Source: Lojkania enalia (Eukaryota; Ascomycota; Dothideomycetes; Pleosporales). From it: DNA of 64,000 bases. How positions within the stretch are numbered: position 1 is the stretch's first letter; the number at the start of each line of letters is the position of its first letter. Position numbers and translations under genes: made by a program. Positions 44,376-55,668 of this stretch are shown in pieces. The notes beneath the pieces are model-generated. The model was not told the origin of the DNA, ran no database searches, and saw nothing but the letters and a program-made list of their open reading frames with translations. The DNA is taken from positions 949,719 to 1,013,718 of the forward strand of contig ML986581.1 of NCBI GenBank assembly GCA_010094045.1, written 5' to 3'.

Positions 44376-44960
44376 AATCCGAGCTGTCTAGCTGTACGGA
44401 CATTCCTTCGAATCAGCACAATTGAGACTATTCTTTTTTTTCTTTTTCAGAAGCGAAATCACGATGATTCCCAGTATTTCAAAGATCGATAGTATAGTCA
44501 TGACATTAAAATAACTGTTAAACAAAGCCCCTAGAAGAAGGGAATATAACTTCAACGCAACATCGAGAACTTGCCCTATCATAGGTCCGGTCTATTGAGA
44601 AGTCCTAAAAATGAACCGGACGAGAGAAGCATGTTAAAATGAATCCAAAGATAAAAGAAATAACGAGCAAGGGAAATGTGCTAAAGGCAACTCAAACTAT
44701 GTCAAGCGGCGGTGGTATTATGAGCAGTAAAATAACTTGAGTGACGAGATGGTGGATCTGTATCTTCGAGCTCTTGCCCATGTCGGATGCTCCAAAGAGT
44801 GATATCGTGCTCCAACCTAACACTTGCGATCCGCAAGCTGCGAGCTTTTGTACTACCTATTGTCTCGCTGAATTTACGCTGAAACTGAAGGGTTTACTCA
44901 TAACCTTTACAGAGTCTAAAGTTTCCGGATATGTCATGCCAATGGTAAATTCCATTCCTA
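44376..44960. other. Intergenic region, possible membrane-protein debris
   Basis: 585 bp. An antisense frame at 44388-44582 reads a hydrophobic stretch (LLGALFNSYFNVMTILSIFE) ending in a poly-Lys run. It has no family match and may be chance from AT-rich DNA. Confidence 0.25.
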
Positions 44961-46244
44961 GCAGTGTTTTGACCACAGTAGTTGACTTCATAAAATCTGG
45001 ATTAATCATACAACACCATGGCCAGATTTACCTGTGTCTTGAGAGTCTCCGGATAGATTGCCCCAAATTATTGCTAGGAAAGGATGACGAGTGATGCCAG
45101 GAGATATTCGGCCTCGGCACAACAACCCAGTCCGCTCACGATGATAGCTATATTTGCTTTGGTCTTCAGAGTATCTTTTCGTATATCTCCTAGCGAATAT
45201 TGACCTTTTTGAAGACGTTCGTGAATGATTTCGGCCTCCTGAAGGTGTCCTTGACACACAAGAGCAAGACCGTAATTGAATTCGATAGTCATAATGTCCA
45301 AATTTTCCGCTGGGTAGAGAGGAAGTGAAAAAGTGAGAGGTCTTTGGAGAAAGTCCTTAGCGACATGGTAGTATCTTTAGATGTACACAGCTACGCCAAG
45401 GTCGTTGAATACACGACCTTGAAAAAGTTTTGGGGACTCTCGATTGCTTCGAAGCCTGAAGAGGTCCGCGTCAGAACTAAGCATAGATGAAGAGAGTATA
45501 CGAGAATTTAGATGAGCTAGAACTCTTGTCCCCTTCTCCACAAGAATGCCTTGATCTTTTTGCTCCCTCCCGTCTTAATATCTTCAATTCCGTCATGAAT
45601 GTCTATGCCATATTCTTTGCCTATACTATCTTTCGATCCGAATTGAGTTCCAGTATCTGTGGTGAGAGGCGAATCTTGTCTCAGGGAGGGAGATGAGGAG
45701 CTTAACTAGTTGATTGAAGATGGCCAGCGGGCCATATTTATGTACATAAAAAAGGGGTATATCAGCTGATATCCAGCGTGATATCTGGCGTGATATCGTA
45801 CGTGATATCGTACGTCGATATCTGATACAGCTCGGCAGACTAGCCAAAAATCCCCATGACAGTATCTTTTTCGATCTTAACAATAGACTCTTCATGATCT
45901 GCGGTGGAAATCTAACCCTTTGTGTTCCTATCACTCTATTCACTATTTCTAGTCCACGAGCGCATTCTAGTATTTATCGGCCATGCCTTCTTTCTATCTA
46001 GCCCTGTAGTATCCGTTGGATATTTTAGATCTTCGACTGTGTCCTCGATTGCTTGTAAATTCAATTGGCGGTTCGCTCCCGTCCAATAGGATAGCAAGCT
46101 CGACAAATTATCACGTACTACCATACTAAGTTTTTTGACTTTTACATTCTGCCGAACTGAATGATGAATGTCGAGGAATATCTTCGATGCTGGATGAAAA
46201 TCTCTCTCGCCATAAGCCATTTCAGCTGCAGTGGGAGGTTTCAT
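44960..46244 (-). pseudogene. Decayed TPR-repeat gene (kinesin-light-chain-like/NLR-type repeats), interrupted by a solo LTR
   Basis: Antisense fragments in several frames line up: 46244-45936 (MKPPTAAEMAYGERDF..., with DNLSSLLSYWTGANRQLN), a segment KIEKDTGTQFGSKDSIGKEY that reads through if the 204-bp LTR insertion (45658-45861) is removed, then NDLGVAVYI (~45410), TIEFNYGLALVCQGHLQEAE (~45280), KANIAIIVSGLG and finally YPETLKTQVNLAMVL (~45040). The last pieces are typical TPR_12 repeat wording seen in fungal NLR-type proteins. Stops and frameshifts separate all pieces. The N-terminal piece is not assignable. A functional product is unlikely. Confidence 0.6.
45658..45861 (-). mobile_element. 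Solo LTR (204 bp) with perfect 5-bp target site duplication
   Basis: In antisense the element runs TGTCATGGGG...CTCTCACCACA (TG...CA ends). The 5 bases left of it (45653-45657) and right of it (45862-45866) are both gtatc. It has internal palindromic GATATC/GATATCACG iterations (45758-45825) and a TATA-like tatgtacataaatatgg stretch, as expected of an LTR promoter. The same 204-bp unit occurs at 61491-61694 in the opposite orientation, with mostly C-to-T/G-to-A differences there. This copy is much less mutated than that one. Confidence 0.85.
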
Positions 46245-47671
46245 GATGCAAGTCTCACTGGGTACGAGTTGGGGAGTATTCCCCTTGCTCTAGACAGTGG
46301 CGTGTTCTTGTGGAGACACTCCTCATTTAGTCGTAGTTTTCCCACTGCAGGTAAGGATCGGACTAGCTTTCTCAGATTGCTAAGTAGAATGAGTATTATG
46401 CGTTTAGACTTACCTCGAAAAACAGAACCATTTTTGTTTCGAATAACAACGAACCGTCGGACCTAAGTATAAAGTTTCAGTACTTGCCTAATAATACGAT
46501 TTTATTATATTCATCTGCAGTTGTCCCAGCAGGCTCTAAAAATGGTACGGCAAAAATCTATATTTTCATATAAGTAACTTCCATTTTATCATGGAATAGG
46601 CGACTAGATGACCAGAACATACCCGGCCATCTCAAAAGAAATGATAACTATCTAACTCTAAAGACTGGAAGTGTTAGAAAATAGAATAGAATAGAGTACA
46701 GTGATATTACTGGGATCTAGCATTTTACTTTAGTTAATTGTACGACCGGGGGATGAGAGTTAGAGTTTTATTTTTGGGCCATTTCGGTTGTATACACTAT
46801 TGTAGCCCTATCTTGTCCCCTAACGTAACTAAGCATAATCGGCTAGCCATAAATTTGGCTGAGTAGAGCTATACCAAACCAGTGTTAGAGCATGACGTAT
46901 CGATTCCGATTGCGCAGTATATACTGCTTGAGACGTTTAGTATAGCCCTTTAATAGAACGGAGTGAATTACGGATCTTCTTATCAGGCCTCTAATAAAAG
47001 TTTATTAACATAACATTTTTCGTAAAAAGAATCCCCGCGGGTTCAGTCTCCTGCCCTCTAAAGCCCATATCATATTCCACACCCTAGAACCTATCCTGCA
47101 TTACACCGTTACTCCAGGTAGAACGTCTCAGATTGAAATACCTAGATCTATTTCTTAACAGTAATATTTTCTATAGTTAGCACTTCAGATTCATTTTGTC
47201 TTATCAAATTAGCCTATCTTTATAGTAATTAGAAGCAAAGGAATACACAAGGTTGTCGGAGTATATTCCTTTTATCTAATTCGGGAGCGCCATTCCCGCG
47301 AATAGTAACAATCGGTAGTAGAACCTATCTATAAGAGCCTAGATTAAACTGAAGAGCTGAAATAGAACCCCTATTCCAACCACATAAAATATTTTAGTTG
47401 GTTTTACTATACAAACTATAATATAGTTGGTAATATAGTTGGCTTAATTAGGGTAGTAGAACAATAGCAAAATTACCGTTCAGCTTTACGCAGCCTTTTA
47501 TAATCGCTATTATACAAGCTACTACTAATCTTATATTTTAAATATATGTAATTGAGAGCTAGAAGTTAGAAAGGTTAATAAGAGCTATTTAATATCTAGT
47601 ATATTCTAGATAATAAGTAGGCTGGTAAATAGGGTATATAGTACCTTACCTAGGTTAAGGTTGGGTTCGGG

Positions 47672-47799
47672 GTTCTTAGCGCTGGGGTTAGAGTTAAGGT
47701 AGAGTTCTTAGCGCTGGGGTATAGGTTAGGTAGGGGTTCTTAGCATTAAGGTTGAGGTTAGGGTAGGGTTCTTAGCGCTGGGGTATAAGGTTAAGGTAG
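47672..47799. repeat. Minisatellite, 32-bp unit x 4
   Basis: GTTCTTAGCGCTGGGG recurs at 47672, 47704, 47736 (variant) and 47768, i.e. exactly every 32 bp, each followed by a GGTTAGGGTAGG-like half. It is GC/G-rich within AT-rich surroundings; the G-rich strand with GGTTAGGG-like runs is reminiscent of telomere-type sequence but not a telomere array. Confidence 0.9.
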
Positions 47800-47850
47800 G
47801 AGTACCCTATAGAGTTCCTCTATAATTATAGGAAATAATTATATATTATA

Positions 47851-47955
47851 TATTTATTATATATTATATATTATATATTTATTATATATTATATATTATA
47901 TATTTATTATATATTATATATTATATATTTATTATATATTATATATTAAATATTT
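47851..47955. repeat. AT-only minisatellite, 25-bp unit x 4
   Basis: TATTTATTATATATTATATA-type units begin at 47851, 47876, 47901, 47926 and (degenerate) 47951, exactly 25 bp apart and nearly identical. The sequence is self-complementary over long stretches and could extrude hairpins. Confidence 0.9.
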
Positions 47956-50150
47956 ATTACTATAAATTATTATAGTAGAGAACTAGTTTTATTTAAAGTA
48001 GCCTTTTCTAAGCCTAAGACTACTTAGGGATTATAACTCTAATCTAATAGAAGACTAAACTTCTTATAGTATTACTTTACTAAATATATATCCTTATTTT
48101 AGATAGTAACCCGCTTTACGTAAATTATATTTATATTATAGTCTAGTATAGTTAATATTATACAGTATAAATTATATAAAAAATAATATACCTTTAAAGA
48201 ACCTAATAAGAAAAGCCTTAGTAGACTCTTAGAGAGCTTTAATTATACTCTATTACTAATATATCTTACTACTATAAGTATCCTCCTAAACTATAATAGT
48301 AATTTTATAGATTAGCCGCGAAAAAGAGAGCTTTTAAAGGAGGAGTTTAGTACTCTTCTAATATTATTTAATCTGTCGAAGTACGATAGCTATATTCTAT
48401 TAGTATATAACTATAATAAAAACCTATAATAACTTACTTCTAGGATAATAGTAATACTTTACTAGCGCAGACTTTACTAGTATAAGTATCTTATAAGCTG
48501 ATTTAGCGGCGAGCTGCTTTTAGAGAAACTTACCACCCGTTAGAACGATTTTAGATTATATTATTCCTTAAGTACGAGACATTACGTGTTAATAGTAGTA
48601 GAGTAGAGTAGTTAACGTTAATAATTAAGGTTGGTAGTATAAAGCTAAGTTAAGGTTTGTTAATAGATATCTAAAATATAAATATAGATGCTAAGATACG
48701 CATATACTAAGAACTAGTATTAAATTAGGATTATAAAGTAAAGTTAATAAGGTATTTAGGCGTATATTATAAGAATACTATAATAAAAAACTATAATAAC
48801 TTACTATTTTATAGAACTAGTAGTACGCTTTTTAATAATAGTTTTTTATACTAAACCAACTAATATTTTATATTTATTTAGATGTATATATATTTTATTA
48901 TTATTTCTATCTAATTTATACTAGTAGATAGTATATATACTCATTATATTAAGCCTAACACCCTACTATAACTCTTCTTCCTACTATACTCTTATTAGTA
49001 TAACCCTAAATCTTCGATTTATTATATACTTTTATTACAGTTCCTATAAAATATCGACTATTAAAGTAGAGTTTATTAATAATAATTTTCTCGATAGTCT
49101 AGATAGCTTGCTACTACTAAAGCTACTAGAGCCGCTAGTTAGCTTCGACTAAGATAAGTAGGCAAAGTTAATATAGGTAAGTAATTATACTAGTCTTTTA
49201 TTATAGTTTACTAATAAATATAGGGCTGGTAGTTAGAAGATTATAAAATTAAATACGTTCTTTTACTACGCAGTTAAGCTGGTTTTTAAAAAGGCCGTCT
49301 AACTAACCTTATAGTACCTTTTAAGGGTATACTTAGTAATACTAAGCGCGCTATCTAATAGAGAGATAAGGCTATATCGCTTACTACTAAGGAAAAGGCT
49401 ATTAAAAGTACCTATGCTGCTAATCGCTCTACTAAGAGTACTAAGAAGAGGCAGCTATAGAAAAGTGCTAAATATATAGCGCTAGGGGAAGAAGAAAAAA
49501 AAAAGATATTAGATGAAGCTATTAAAGTTATAGCAGAGAAGCGCTTTAATAATTATAAGTCTAATAAGTTATTACAGTTATTTATTATATATATATATAC
49601 TTATAAGTAAATAGGTAATTAATTAGAGGTAAGGCTAAAAGCTATCTACTTAAAATAGGAGTATATTAACCAAGAGATTAGCCTTAAACGTTACCAAGTA
49701 GTTCTATTAAAGGCTACTAGTTAAGAGAAAGATGTATCTACTATATAAGAATTAGCTCGTAGTCTATTACGGGTATATAGCTCTAGAGGGGCTGTATAGA
49801 AGGTTATATATAAGATATACTAAGATAGCCTTCTTAAACTATAAAATAATAGCTTTAAAAGCAAGAATGCTTAAAATAAATAGTAAGAGTTTATTAAAGA
49901 ACTATCTAAAGAAGAGTTAGCTATAATCTTAAAGCTAGAGTAGAAGTAAGTTTATTATATTTTTTATTACATCTATTTATTATAGATATATACTAATTAC
50001 TACTCTAGATATTAAGAGCTTCTATTAGTATATAATTAATTCGATAATAATCTTCTTCTTAATTCGAACTTACCCTATATTAAGAGTATTAAAAGTAATA
50101 AGTGCGAAGAGGAGGTTAATAATAACTCTAAAATTAAGGTTGAGCTTATA

Positions 50151-50275
50151 TATTAGAACTAGCTAGCTCTAATAAGGATTGGAAAACTGCGTCTATTAAC
50201 TAGAAATGCGAGATATACTATATATATATCCCTAGACCTGCTAAGGGGCTAACTATAAATAGCTTAGCTATAATA
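50151..50275 (-). repeat. 3' LTR of retrotransposon 1
   Basis: 125 bp, same length and orientation as 55276-55400, with which it differs mainly by transitions. Next to a G-run that marks the polypurine tract. Confidence 0.88.
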
Positions 50276-53200
50276 TACCCCCCCAGCTATAGTAAATAGT
50301 AAAGCTGCCTTCTAGTTAACTAGTCTAGATACCTCTATAAGACCGAGCTGCTTTAAAAAGGTAAGGTGCTTCTGCTTAGGCAGTACCTTTATAAGACTAT
50401 CTGCTAGCATCTGGTTCGTCGGCTTCTAGCTAACTTATAACCTTCCTGCTTTAACTTCTTGTCGAATCTATATCTAATAAGTGTTTATATAATATAGCCT
50501 AGTCTATAGTCTATCTACTACTTTAGTAGTAATACTTACTATCTACTAATTGTTACAAAATAGCGTGGGGACTATTTCTATACTAAACCCTATATAATCG
50601 AAAACCCTAGTCTACTATTACAGCTCGCTGCCTGCTATAGATAGAGCTAACAGCTTAGCTTTAATTATTAACTTAGTAACCGAGCGCTGTATTATTACTT
50701 TCTAGTTAATAGGCAGGCTATAGAGCTTAAATAGATAGCCCTATAAGCTATAACGCGTCTTTTAATTATCCGCGAATACTACGTCTAATACTCTATAGAA
50801 TAGTAGCTTATACTTATTGCTGAGGTAGGTTATATTTTCCTAATCTAGTCTAGATGTTTATAAGCCTAGCCCTCTCGTACTAATTATATATCTCCAGACG
50901 TACTCTACTACTCGAATATAACTCTATTCTAAATTCTTAAGATAGGTTACTAGAGTTAAATAAGTTTTTAAGATGTTTAGGCGCGTGTAGACTACTAGAT
51001 ATCTTAGAGATCTAACTAGCTACTAATAATATTTAGTTCTCTAATAGTTTAGCTCTTCTATACTTAATACTAGATAGTTATTAACTAGAGGTACTATAGG
51101 ATAACTTCTCTACCCCTACTTCTACAGTCTATACTTAGCTGCGATCTTATTAATAAATAAGTCTTAACTAAGCTAGATTCTGCCTATATTCTAGTCTCGA
51201 ACTATTCTAATTCCTAGAAACTACTAGAGCTATCTAAGTAAGCGTAGCTCGTACTATAATTTTAAGCCTGCTTCGAATTGTTAATATATAGTAAGATAGT
51301 CTAGGTAGACTAGAATAACTATATTATTAATATAGAAGAATACTATTAGGCTCTTACTTCTAAATAGATATAGGACCTTCTAGATTAGCTGCAGTTCTAG
51401 CTTAAGTAGTAAGCTCTTAAAGTACTTATACTAGAGTAGAGGAGCATCTCTTAGGCTATAAAGAGCTTTCCTTATCTCTAGCAGCTTACCTAGTTTCTAT
51501 ATAAATCCTTCTAGCGTGTAGGTATATATTAGTCTATCTAGCGGTATATTTAAGAAAGTGTTAGTAATATCGTATTAATAGGCGTATAGTCTAAAAGCTG
51601 CTACTAGAGTAACTAGGAATCGGAATACTTATGCTGCTAGAGTAGCTGTATATATATTTCTCTAGTTCTACTATAGGTCTCCTCTAATAACTAGCCTAGC
51701 TTTAAACTTATATAGATATCTATTCTTATTAAATTTGTATATAAATACCTATATTAGTAGTAGAAGCTTAATCTCTAGTTATATACTAGCTCTAGTCTCT
51801 ATTATATAAACTAGACAGCCCTTACTATAGCAGCTCTAAAGCTCTACTATTACTACTTTCTTAAATTTAATTCTAAATAGATGCCTCTTAAGCTACTTCT
51901 ATTACTTTAGTAGAAGTAGCAGCTAATTTCTATATAAACTAATCCTAGACTAATTAGCTAATATATTACTACTTATCTTCTACTGTAATACTTCTATAAA
52001 CGCTGTATAGTATATATAGAGTATTCTATAAGTTCTAGTTTTTATAATATTTCTAGTATTAAGTTAACTACTAATTTTGTCGCATCTATTTATATTATTT
52101 AATTATTAGTCTAGAGCCTCTACTTCTAGCTTAATCTAATATTAGCTCTTAGAGAGGCTAGTTATTACCTCTAGATATTTATCGCAATCGTCTTAATTAC
52201 GCGGTTCTAGGGTGTTTTCTAGCGTTATAATACCGCTAACCGCTAGATACTCTACTTTAGCCGGCTTATTTAATTATTACTAACCTAGCTCCTACTTAAG
52301 CTGCTACTTAATCTACTACTCGAGCTTATTATCTAACGTCTCCTTACGCGATTAAGGAGTTAATTAATCTAGTATCTATTTAAACTCTATATTATTCAGC
52401 TTACAGCTCTCCTTAATATTAAATACTACAGCTGCTAGATGCAGTATCTACTTATCTAAAAAGATAAGATCTTTATACGATTCTATAGGTAGTAGAATAA
52501 TATCTCTAGTCCTAATAACTCTATCTAGCTCTAGTATCTAGATGCGATAGATATTTATAGAGTTATATTTTATAAAGCGTCTAATTAGCGTATAAGATTA
52601 TAGCTTCTCTTTCTAGTATAGGTAATAATTTAGGATATATATCTTAGCTCCTAGTACGCTAAAATAAGCTACTAACAGTCTAGTTCCGCGTATTATCTTA
52701 TATAGGGTATACTAGTCTAGAGCTTTGGTTAGTATATAATTAAAGAGATAGACTGCTAAGAGTAGGCACTCGTTTAATACCTCTATTAGTAGCCCTATGT
52801 CTATCCTTATAGCTCTTCTCTATACGACTAGTAACTGCCCTACTCTCTCTATTAGACTATTCTACTCCTTAGTATACTCTACTTGTAGTTCTACTAAGAT
52901 TTCTAGATTTTTAAAGATATTAAGTATCTTAGAATATCCGTACTTACTATTAAGCTTAATAGCTTTAACCTACATGTTAAACTAAGCTTTAAGCTTAACT
53001 AGTAATCTCTATATTATATATTATAGTGTTATTATATTCTTATTTAGTAGGTAGTAGGCCTTATATTATCTACTATACTAGTAGACTATATAAAATATCT
53101 AGAGGTCTCTATTATAATAGCGTTCTAACTAATCGTGTATCTAGACTAAATCTATTCTTAGTCTCTTAAATAGTCCCTAGGCTAGTTTTTAAGGAGCTCT

Positions 53201-55275
53201 TCTACTTACTATCTTATAGAGCTTAAACTAGATATAAATAGTATATTCTATCTACTTTAGAGCTTAATTTCTCTACTACTACTGCTTAATTAACTTAAGC
53301 CCATTAATATAAGCAGGTAGATAAGCGACTACCTTCTAGCTAGTATAGCTAAATACCCTATAAGCTTATATAGGTATAAGTTCTAGCTGCTTATAAGCTA
53401 TATAGAAAGATCTTAGTCTATACTATATTAAATATACTAATAGAGATAGTTATATACTATCCTCTATATTTATTAGCTAATATTTAGATGTGCGCCTAAG
53501 ATAATATATAATATTTAATAGATCTATCTAATATAGATAGTTTCGTCCTAAATTAAAATAGATCCCTACTATATTATAGTATAAGAGATTAACTATACTC
53601 GTAAATATCTCTAGAATATATACTATATATAAGAGTAGGATAGTTTTAATTCTAGTAGGCGTCTATACCTACAGCTAGACTTCTCCCCATTTTTAAATTA
53701 GTAGTAGCTATCCTCCTATATATATATAGTCGTCTAGTTTAGGCTACTATATTGTTCTCTAGCTATAAAACTTACTATTAGTAATATAGGTATTTAAGCT
53801 AGGGTCTATAATCTATCTATTAAGTAATAATAGTTAATACTAATACTACTTAGCCTATACAGCTCTAAGCTATAAAGTTAAAGCTACTATAGAGCTTACT
53901 AATTAACTTAGATTTAGAGCTGCTATTATAGTTGGTCTTAATAGTTAATACCTATTGTCCTATCTTTTTATTATATTTAGTACTAGTACTAAAACTATTA
54001 TAGAGCTTATAGAGCCTACTAATACTACTAGTTACTTCTTAGTATTATAGAGCACCTTTAACCTAGAAGATTTTAATATCCTAAGCTCTTAAAATCTCTA
54101 CTTAATATCTTAATCTAGCTACCAGCCTAATAGATATAGTACTAAGTTAATATATAGATACTACTCGAATTTATAACTATCTCTATAGAGGTAGACTATC
54201 TATCTTAATTACTAAGGTTTCTAGCTGCTATTAGTCTACTACAACTACTATAGTTACTATAGTATAATACTAAGCATTACGAACGTTTCTAGCTCTAATA
54301 TAACTAGTCTAGTACGACGATAGTATAACGCATACTATACTACCAGATCTAAGATACTTATATATAGCCTATCGTCTACTTTAGACTTAATAAGTAGTAA
54401 TAGCTTATTTACTACCTAGCTATCGTCTAAGCTCTTAACTACGAGAATAAAGTCCTACTAAACTTAATTCTCCTATACTTCTAGTATACTTACTAGATTT
54501 ATAACGCGCGTCGTTTTAAACTAATCTTTAAACTAGGTATCTAGGTTCTCCTTTCTTAGTTGTATCTTAAACGTCTGGTATTAAGCCTATAGCTATATAC
54601 TACGCTTAGCTTTATTTAGGTAGAGATACTTCTTAAGGGTCTATAATTAATTATATATAGTCTTATAGTCTGTAATTAAATAGATATATCGAGCTGCTAT
54701 TATCCTTAATATCTCCTACGTGAATTCCCTAAGAGCCTTCTCTTTCTACAGCTACCGCGTCTTACTACAGCTATACGTTTTATATTAGGCTTTATATCTT
54801 ACTAATTCTTAATTAGTTAAATCTATAATATCTACTTCAGCATCTACTACTTTAGTATTACTATCTATTCTATAGAAATCTCCGAACTACTTCTCAATCG
54901 GCTTTTTAGCATCTAGTTAAAGGACTAGCTTCTTATTAAGGTCTAGATCTACGTATTTCTAGAGCTGGTTCTAGTCCGTGCTATCCTTCCGTAGAAATAG
55001 CTACTATATCTAGTATTCTAGCTTATTAAGAATAACTGTAGCTTTAGTAATAAGTAGGTCTAATTCTATTATCTTTTTAATATACTATATTATATTAATC
55101 TGTTAAGGTTTCTACTATAATTAGTTCTAAGCTCTCTAGCTTTCTAGCTAGCCTAGTAATATTAAGGTAATTAAGGTCTTAATAAACGAGATATAATTAA
55201 CTAAGCTTATATTAATTAACTCTAGTCTATTTATATAGAATATAGTAGTAGTTAAAGAGCTTTTAGGCTTATAAC

Positions 55276-55400
55276 TATTAGAGTTAGCTAGCTCTAATAA
55301 GGATTGAAAAACTGCGTCTCTTAACTAGAAATGCGAGATATACTATATATATATCCCTAGACCTACTAAAAGGCTAACTATAAATAGCTTAGCTATAATA
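55276..55400 (-). repeat. 5' LTR of retrotransposon 1
   Basis: 125 bp; its inner edge is followed (antisense) by gttataagcctaaaagctc, the presumed primer-binding area shared with element 2. Confidence 0.88.
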
Positions 55401-55543
55401 TTATATAATATAAGGATAAGTATAAAATATTAAGTAAGAAGTTAGATAGTACTTTTAAGGGCTTCTTAGATAAAGATATAACCGACTTTAATAGTTTCTT
55501 AGATAATAATACTTTAATAAATAAAGATTAGCTTAGCTTTTAC
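55401..55543. other. 143-bp spacer between the two inverted retrotransposons
   Basis: Pre-insertion DNA left between the elements. One frame (+) stays open for about 40 codons (KKLDSTFKGFLDKDITDF), suggesting the insertions hit an older, already decaying coding or transposon sequence. Confidence 0.5.
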
Positions 55544-55668
55544 TATTATAGCTAAGCTATTTATAGTTAGCCTCTTAGTAGGTTTAAAGATATATATATA
55601 GCATATCTCGCATTTCTAGTTAATAGACGCAGTTTTCTAACCCTTATTAGAGCTAGCTAGCTCTAATA
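55544..55668 (+). repeat. 5' LTR of retrotransposon 2
   Basis: 125 bp, TATTATAGC...CTCTAATA, followed by gttataagcctagaagctc (presumed primer-binding area). Confidence 0.88.

Larger units (their letters stand above)
50151..55400 (-). mobile_element. Ty1/copia-type LTR retrotransposon 1, full length, RIP-decayed
   Basis: Flanked by two 125-bp LTRs (50151-50275 and 55276-55400) and by ttata on both sides (50146-50150 and 55401-55405), a perfect target duplication. Read antisense, LTRs start TATTATAGC and end CTCTAATA (originally TG...CA). A polypurine G-run (50278-50284, antisense GGGGGG) precedes the 3' LTR. The interior is the inverted equivalent of element 2: integrase, reverse transcriptase and RNase H segments are recognisable by alignment to it, with numerous stops. 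In the reverse-transcriptase active site region (about 51330 on the + coordinate) the YxDD box reads Y-I-N-N. It is inactive. Confidence 0.88.

Noticed and set aside
45755..45825. GATATC-rich iterations as a CRISPR or operator array
   Set aside because: They are internal parts of the 204-bp LTR, repeated at 61.5 kb; spacing is irregular.
47672..47799. Telomere or subtelomere end
   Set aside because: Only four 32-bp units, internal to the window, flanked by unrelated DNA.
52797..52985. 62-codon frame inside the AT-rich region
   Set aside because: Lies antisense within retrotransposon 1; chance opening.
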